NCBI RefSeq assembly: GCF_905475395.1 | Contig: NC_058339.1 | Span: forward strand, 52,585,172 to 52,649,171 | DNA from: Chrysoperla carnea | Taxonomy: Eukaryota > Arthropoda > Insecta > Neuroptera > Chrysopidae | Direction: 5' to 3' | Length of the DNA: 64,000 nucleotides | Shown: positions 50,386 to 64,000 of the stretch, one piece after another | Layout: each line of letters opens with the position of its first letter | How positions within the stretch are numbered: position 1 is the first letter of the stretch | Made by a program: the position numbers and the translations under genes | The notes under the pieces: model-generated | The model's input: only the letters and a program-made list of their open reading frames with translations | Told to the model about the DNA's origin: nothing | Databases searched by the model: none

Positions 50386-53300
50386 GATTTTTTACATGCG
50401 AGAGGCAATAATGAACTAAACGATAGCCATCAGCTGACAAATTTTATTGGTTCTTTTATGTATTAAGATACATAGTGTACTTTTTGACGTGTGCTTTTCT
50501 AATTTCGTTAATTTTTGTAAGAATCTCACACGTGTTTAAAAGAACGGTAAAAATCGAGTTCATGTAGAATGCAATGCACACGAGTGGTATTTTACAGAAG
50601 TACGGATTTTATAAACAGCTGATCAATTTCATAAAATAATTAAAATATACATCGACATTTTTCACAAAACTAGAAATTTTTCAGCTATTTTGTATTAAAA
50701 TTTAATTTCATTACAATTTTTTATTCGAACTTTTGGGATATTTTACTAATACAAGTGATGTTTCGACTTATACTGAATATATAGTTAAACCCATAGACAT
50801 TAAAACACACTTTGCTACGTGTATGTTGAGGATATTGATCAAACGTAGAAAAGCTTGAGACAATCAGTTTGTATGTCCTATTAATGTCTTTGTGTAAGAA
50901 GATAGAACTTCGTTGTCAAATGCTTTATTTTTTGTACTTTTACGATCATTTTTCAGACAGCATTAACAATCGAACAGTGATGTCTATGGTTACACCTTTA
51001 TAAAAACCGCCAGCTCAAGTAATATATGAATGCTGTTATTTGTTTACATTGACCAATTTAAGCTCTATAATCGGCAAAACGCTGCCATATCGGTTAACGG
51101 TATAAATAAATCGAGCCATTGCCATTGAAGATATAATAAAGATTATTCGTTTCAAAAATTATAATTAAATACTCAATGTTGTTGTGTATGAAAAAACCAA
51201 CTCAATCACAAAAAAGACGGAAAATTAAATTAATATGCGCATTGGATATTTAGACACACCGAAAAACAAAAAAAAAAAACTAATAAATGCAACAAAAAAC
51301 ATTCTGATGCAAAATTGCTTTTTATTTAAGGCTTTTCTCTTTAATAAATTTGTTGACTAGCCAAAATAAAAACATTTAAACGGTACATCATATTTTTTTA
51401 TACAATATGTTTTCAGTAAACACAGCAGCTTTTTTTATAAATATAAACAGCAGCTTTATTTTATTTTATACATAACAAAGAATTGAAGAACATAGAACCA
51501 GCTATGTACTTAATTAATTAACAATTCATTTATTTTTTTATCATTAATTATATTCCAAAAGAAACAAAAATAGTATTGCAAATTTTGTTTTTTGTATAAT
51601 GCAATATATGTTGGTCCGTGAATTAAAGGCACTCGCATACGACTGTCTTACTTGAAGAAAAAAGTGTTTACTCGTTAAGGCATTTTTTGTTCATTCCACT
51701 AGTAATTTATGTTAAAGGATATAAATAAAAGTGAAGACGCTTTGTATTACATAAATTTTATTACTCGTAAAACCTTTTTTTTTATAATTGTAAACAATAT
51801 GTACTAGGAACGAACAAGATACGTATTTTACAAGCCTTAACTCGTTCAATACTCAATATCGATGCAATTATTCGATACAAGGTAATACAAGGCAGTTGGG
51901 TGGCTACACTACAGGCTTTGCACCAAAACAATCTAAAAAAAATTTGGAAATGCTGAAATAATTAAGTTTCCAATCATATGTCGAATATAACCGATAAAAT
52001 GCCAGTAGTAGTAAGATGATTTTGTATATTTGAATACAAAATCCAATAGTTCGCGTTTTCTTGAATTATTTTCATCTCACCCAGGAGTGTATTCTACCCG
52101 ACTTATACCTTATACCTGAAACGATTTTATTTCACCGTCTAAAATTACGATGGTAAAATAAATCGATATCGAACAAATCTTTCTTTATTTAAATTATTGA
52201 AGAAAATATACCTTGTAAATTTTTTTTTTATTAAAGCACAGAAGTCGTTTGAGAGTTGCAGCAATTTTTTTAAAATTAAAACTTCTAGTGAATAATATTA
52301 AGGTTTATAACAACAAGATGAATTACAAATTAAATCACATTAGATTTCGAGTAAGCATGTACAAATTATCAATTTTTAAATACATTTATTTGTGTTCGCT
52401 GTCACTCGGTTGCGCTCTTTACACTTCATCATTCAACAACGATGAAAATTTCGCGTGACTCTATTAACTTACTATTTCGGCTGCGGAAAAATAGCCAAAA
52501 TATACCTGCAAATAGTTTAGTTAACCAGAATTTTGAAAATCAGATATGTGGTCGGAACGAGTACGAACTTCCATCTCTTGATGGCTATAAATACTCTCAA
52601 AAAACCGGGCGAAATTTATTAAAAATGTTGTTAAGTCGATCCAACGTTCTGCAACAACTTTACACACGCCTTTCAACATGCATGAGAATTCTTTAGTGTA
52701 TTCGATTTGGAGAAAATCACATTGAACATTTAACCATATAACCAGAAATTATAAACAATGCCAGAGTTGGGAACGTAAATTACCTTATTTTAATGTAAAA
52801 TATTTGTCATTCTTTGAAGTCAAATATGTTTCGAAAATTCTCTTCACACATTCCGTTAGACGTTTTAAGGGATGAGTTTAAATGATAAACACTGAATTTC
52901 AAGCATGGATGGAGCGGAGCGCATTATGATTCGTTGCAATTCTCTGTATATTTTCGAGACAAAATATTCTCGTAATTTATTTCAATCTATCTTGCAATGT
53001 TACATGTAGTAAAATCTATTAGATGGCACGATAACTATATTAAAATGAAATTAACGTTTATGAGTGATAAACGGTTTGTTTGTACTAACCTACTCAACTC
53101 TGATCATAAAGCAATACAACCTCTAAAAGTATCTAAGAGTCAAAAAAACAGTTGAATAACATGATTTAACTTTTTTTAAATTGAGATATTAAAAATTACT
53201 CAATAATTGTTGTTATAGAGCGTAGTCGAAGAGTTCACTTATGATTCCTATCAGTACAAATTTAAAAGTTTAATTATAAATTGTATTAATTACATTTTTC

Positions 53301-53448
53301 ATTTCATAATCGAATTTTATTGCATAAATTCAATGAACGCAAAATGATACTAAATTTAAAAAAATATAATGTTGTTATTTCCATCTTATTTGTTATTTTC
53401 AATAACCATGATAATATATACACAGTATACAAATGATATTTTTTTAAC

Positions 53449-53615
53449 CCTCGAACCAAAAAAAAGGGTGTTATCAGTTTGACCGCGATGTGTGTGTCTG
53501 TATGTGACACTTGATGCGCCTAAACAGAAAACATTTGGATTTTTTGTTTCGTTTGAAAGGTGATTTAATGGGAAGTGTTCTTAGCTATGTTTCAAGTGCG
53601 AGTTTAAAGTTCCGT
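53449..53615 (+). repeat. Family B dispersed repeat, copy 2
   Basis: Starts AACCCTCGAACCAAAAA and includes GTGTGTGTCTGTATGTG, GTTTGAAAGGTGATTTAATG and AGTGTTCTTAGCTATGTTTC. Matches the minus strand at 24770-25045. Confidence 0.7.
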
Positions 53616-53757
53616 ACCTGGAACAACTATAAAATTGGCGATGATATTTAAAATCAGTTCAGTTTGGAGAAAGTTCTAAAAAAAAAGGTAATTCATTCAT
53701 ATACAATGCACTACACCAGCCCATCACAACTATTAATTAAATAATTAATTTTTGTTC

Positions 53758-53838
53758 TGATGGCGGGAATTGAACTCGCCCTAGGCATATCGCAAACGGA
53801 ATTGGTTACGCCTTAACCAACTGAGCTACTAGGGTAAC
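53758..53838 (-). pseudogene. Degenerate tRNA-like sequence (tRNA pseudogene or SINE head)
   Basis: Read on the minus strand, TAGCTCAGTTGG (53817-53828) matches a pol III A box and GAGTTCAATTCCC (53765-53777) a B box, about 40 bases apart as in a tRNA gene. The presumed acceptor ends (ACCCTAG and CCATCAG) do not pair and the T stem has mismatches, so a working tRNA is unlikely. A run of T about 70 bases downstream could end a pol III transcript. A tRNA-derived SINE is the other reading. Confidence 0.55.
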
Positions 53839-54403
53839 CTTCGTTGATTAGTTCAAGAACAATATTATAACTTAAAAAAACAATGGGAAAACAATTTTGA
53901 AATTCTGTTTTTTATCACTTTTTAACTTGAAACCTTACGCAATACCATTTATTTCGAATAGTAAATTTACATTCGAATCCTCATGGAAATAAAAAGTGAG
54001 TTCTATTCCACAGATAATACACAATAGTTATCAAACAGACGCTTACATACCATAGATAGTTCAAAGTAATCAAACTCAAAAATCATAAAGTAGCCTCAAA
54101 ATATTATCCAGGGTAGACGTCGAAAACCGTTATTAAAGCCTGTGGTATATATGATGCTTTTTAAGGACTCACGTATAAGATACTAACAAAAATTATGAAT
54201 AGTGGTTAATAATTCACAAGGATGACATTAAAATTTACAACTGAAAACAGCTACATCTATACTGTCCATGGCTCTTTCCAACTAAAAGAAAGCATGAATC
54301 TACGCCGTAAATGTAGTAAGTGATGTAAGATACCCAAAACGGGTAATTTTTATTAAAGCCAAAGCAAGAACAAGTTGAAACAAGGTATTACAAAATTTTT
54401 AGG

Positions 54404-54426
54404 TTTTTTTTTTTTTTTTTTTTTTT
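54404..54426. repeat. Poly(T) run, 23 bases
   Basis: Unbroken T run on the plus strand. It could be the A tail of a minus-strand retroposed element, but I see no element attached. Confidence 0.6.
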
Positions 54427-57400
54427 AAATAATATTCTATTATAATTCATAAATGAACTCAATACGACATCACTTTGAATAGAATTTTTTTAAATAGTAC
54501 AAATAAACTTGTAAATAAGTACATGTACTTTAATTTTCATAATTTTGGTACAACATATATTATTCGTTTTAATCACATAATGTATATAAATACAGAGAAG
54601 TTTTTTTACATAATTATAGCATCCTGTATTTATACACTTATGAATCATACATGTAAACTAACAAAAAAAAAGGAAACAAATTACAAACAAGCCTTTTTTA
54701 CAGAATATTATATAGAAATTCTAAATACATTCGATAATTTCAAGATATTAGTTCTTAGAGTTATTTTAGATCTTAAAAGACCTTCAATTAATTTATTCAC
54801 AAAATTAGATCTAAAAGTTAAGTTAGTTTACTAATCATGTCCGAAATTTATTTTCAAACGATATTTCATAAAGAAATTTAAGTTTGTTTCCAAACTATAA
54901 AATGGACATTATTTTTATGTTTTTTGAGCTCAATTTATTTTATAAAATGGCATTCAAAAGGAATGCTTTTTAATTTTTTTGTCTGATAAGTTCTCAATTA
55001 AAAGTTATTAAGTATTTAAAGCTAAATGATGATTACATTTAAGAAGCTCATGATTTATCAGAAGGATCTCCTTTGACAAAAGGGTACATTTTTGATAAAT
55101 TATTACTACGAATTTTTTACCGCTGCATACTCTTAGTGGTTTAACCAATCAATAAGAAAACCTAACCGTTTCTAGAAACTTTATAAGGATTTTATTAACC
55201 GAAGTAATGTTTGGAAAAATTCATAAAAATTATTATCCCCGAAAAATATTTTTCTATTTACTGGTTTTGATAATAGTGAATTAAAACAGAATATTGCATT
55301 TTGAACACCTTCATGATCAGTGATTAAAATTATACTTAACATAAACTTTTTATGGTGAAAGTTATTTGTAGAATAAATCTCTTTAAGTATTTAACTATAT
55401 TTAGAATTTCCGTATAATATATATGCGCATGTCCTTTAGTAAATTAAAATTACACTTGGGTTTGTTTGACGACATTTTTGTGGATGCGATCATGTCCTTA
55501 ATATATTAATTATAATATATATAATTGTAAATACGAGTAGTACATGGATTTTATATATAACTAAAAATATTTTTACATAGTTATTATTATATAGGCACCA
55601 TAGTAGAAACAAAGTAAAAGAGGGAAGGGGAATATGTATAAGGGGGTAGGATAATGATTACGGGGTAGGTAACAATAGTTTTTTTTCCTTTACTTAAAAT
55701 TAAGTAATCATTATCTCACGACTTTTAAAGTAACTTGCAAAAAAAACTATTATTAATTATTCGATGATGATGCTGTTTTGTTTTTTACCTCGAACATAAA
55801 AAAAATTACGAAAATATTTTCGAATAAAATATTTCGAGAACCATCGATCGATATTTGAATAGTAAGGAAAAATCGTTTTACCATTTTACTCAATTGTACA
55901 TTTTTGTCTTAAAATTATGTTTTTTAAGTACTATTTTACGAAACGAACTTACAAGCATGAACTAGTACTTAACTTTTATCAATTATTGAGATTATGTTCT
56001 TTTATACAAAACTGTCCATAAACCTTCAAGTAGGTTGATCGAAACGAGTTTAAATAATTTGTCGATTCGACTCAATCAACTTACACAAAGAATCTAAAGT
56101 AAGCATTTTGTTCAGTTTTTAAAATATCCGATGGCAATCGTCTTGCAACAAAGTCGCAGTATCTTTAAAAAAACTTTATATCTTGTATCTGTATCTTTTT
56201 TGAGTGCAAACAATGATATTTTATAGAATCAGCAAAATGGCAATTTATAAACAAAAAATATCAAACTCTAAAGTTTAATGTCAAATAATAAAATAATTTT
56301 TAAGTTATTAGAAAATAATTAAAACATTTCTTCGAAATTTCTTTTTGACAAGTTTATACCAGGAATATGGAGTCATAAGCTATGCTATATATATTGTCAT
56401 TGAATAATATTTCCGTTCGTAATCGTCATTTTCATACTTCCAAAATATCTTGAATAAAAAATATTAATGTATAACGAAACATAACCAAAAAATAATTGAT
56501 AAATGTGGTGTAAGTTGCTTTTGTATAAAAAATGAAGCGGTGAAACAAATTTTATAATTTGGAACCAACAATTAATTATCTTTACAAAACAAAATAATTT
56601 TTTTCTACACTAGTCAAATACATAGAGTGAATCAGGAGGAACGTATCTAACTCAAAGAATGTATTCCCCACATAAAACATAGTGTTATTATTATTTATTA
56701 GAACTGCGAGAGTAACAGGGTGTCCAACCCTGCACTCAACTTTTGAAAGTCATGAATATTTGCTAAATTTTTTTTTCACAGCTACTCATCACTTAATATT
56801 GATACATTACTATCGTCTTTTCTACCGCAGAGGCTTTCAAATGAATTTAATTCAAAGTGAAAAGAGGAACCTAGCGTAATACCTCTTTTTCCTTTATTAC
56901 ATTCATTTTGTTTAAAGTTTTACTTGATGTAAGGCGAATAGAATAACATTTTTCTCCGTCTGAGAAACGACTTGCCACGGATAACGAAAGAGAAAATGAA
57001 ATAACCAATAACTAACATTTGAGTATGTTTTAACTTGTTTAAATGTACAAAATACACAAACAAAATGGCGTCAACAGTATTTAGATCCGAACATTTGCGG
57101 CGCTAATCATTCCTCTTGTTCACTATATATATTCTAAAAAAGTTGACATATAATTCATGTTAATTTTAGAAACTCAACGAATCGAATTCGCAATTTTTTT
57201 AGAATTAAATACAACACTATTAAAGAATATTCTATAAAAATTGAATTTTTTTTCTAAATTTTATCAAAATTACACTTAAGGATGAGCACAACACAATTCA
57301 TTTTTTTCCGCTAAAACAACATCGTGCTTACTCAATACATTTTCAATTCTACACCAAAAACAGTGCTGTCTAATTATGTACAATTGTGAGCACGATCGAA

Positions 57401-57929
57401 TAGTTTTATATAAAGCTGAAACAAAATTTTTTATATTGGGGAAAAATTCTATTTACATTACAATTATTTATAATATTTATTTTTACAAACTGGTGTAAAA
57501 AAAGTTTTCCCGCACAATTCACTAAACACATACAATGTAGCAGGAATATAAATTTTGTTACATTTTACACCACTTTTTGTTTCTTTTTTCATTTGAGTAA
57601 AAAGGCAATTGAGTAAAAAAAAATCCATAATTAAACTATACACGCAGTTTTAATTGTATTTTTTCTTGTGAATATAACTAAAAAACGCGCTAAATAATAA
57701 AAATTTCAACTTTTTTTGTATAACGTGTGTGTATGTGATTTATACAAACAATTACATATCAAATTATTTACGTTTTTTTGTTTTGTTTCTTCATCACGTT
57801 TATGTTACCAAACATAAATTGTAACAAATTTTTGTGTGTCTGTGTCATTCAATATTTCCAAATGAAATATTTTCCTATACATATTTTTAAAGTCTATATA
57901 TAAAAAAAATGTAACAGGATGTTTTTGTT

Positions 57930-57935
57930 TTTAAT
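57930..57935 (-). terminator. Candidate FoxK poly(A) signal
   Basis: ATTAAA on the minus strand 53 bases after the FoxK stop. A full AATAAA lies further on at 57476-57481, so the 3' UTR may be about 60 or about 530 bases. Confidence 0.35.
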
Positions 57936-57987
57936 GTATTCTGTTGGCATGCACAGATTTCTCAAATACTTTTTTGTTTTCTACGTG

Positions 57988-63981
<5,994 letters not shown>

Positions 63982-64000
63982 TTAATGTCAAAAATGAGAA

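Larger units (their letters stand above)
46005..57987. other. 12 kb between PARN and FoxK, no gene seen
   Basis: Two fold-backs lie just upstream of PARN (46.4-46.9 kb). A family B repeat is at 53.45 kb and a tRNA-like sequence at 53.8 kb. Long T or A runs occur at 49855-49869 and 54404-54426, and a two-unit repeat at 50342-50385. The PARN promoter and the FoxK 3' UTR must lie at the two ends. The small open frames, including 48048-48347 on the plus strand, have no recognisable features. Confidence 0.5.

Overview
This is a eukaryotic nuclear window, very AT-rich by eye, with short exons, GT..AG introns and many dispersed non-coding repeats. The two recognisable genes and the repeat style point to an arthropod, most likely an insect. 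PARN has been reported missing from Drosophila, so a fly of that type is unlikely. I cannot place the species further from sequence alone.

Layout. All three genes I can support lie on the minus strand. (1) At the left, 1987-3083, is a small two-exon gene for an unrecognised secreted protein of about 301 residues with a Pro/Gln/Gly/Asn repeat. (2) From 24210 to 46004 is a complete poly(A)-specific ribonuclease (PARN): 13 coding exons, 598 codons, all DEDDh catalytic residues kept. Its last two coding exons are separated from the rest by a 13.9 kb intron and from each other by a 3.0 kb intron. (3) From 57988 to the right edge is the 3' part of FoxK, a forkhead transcription factor: the end of the FHA domain, the linker, the whole forkhead domain and the C-terminal region. 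Its first exons lie beyond base 64000.

Everything else is intergenic or intronic. The commonest element (family A, eight copies) is about 600 bp long, has a GACR-type proto-microsatellite and carries inverted subterminal motifs. It resembles Helentron-associated DINE-1/HINE elements. Around it sit several fold-back or MITE-like elements, two with 8-bp target duplications of hAT type, one hAT-like element inside PARN intron 12, an inverted-repeat element interrupted by a family A fragment inside PARN intron 11, and a degenerate tRNA-like sequence.

The genes share no obvious pathway: PARN trims poly(A) tails of mRNAs and small RNAs, while FoxK is a nuclear regulator. I found no operon-like or defence-like system. 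The points most worth a second look are the stop-overlapping 5' splice site of the long PARN intron, an out-of-phase extra exon in FoxK, the unrecognised secreted protein, and the repeat families. Exon borders were read by eye from splice signals, reading phase and family similarity. No transcripts were available.
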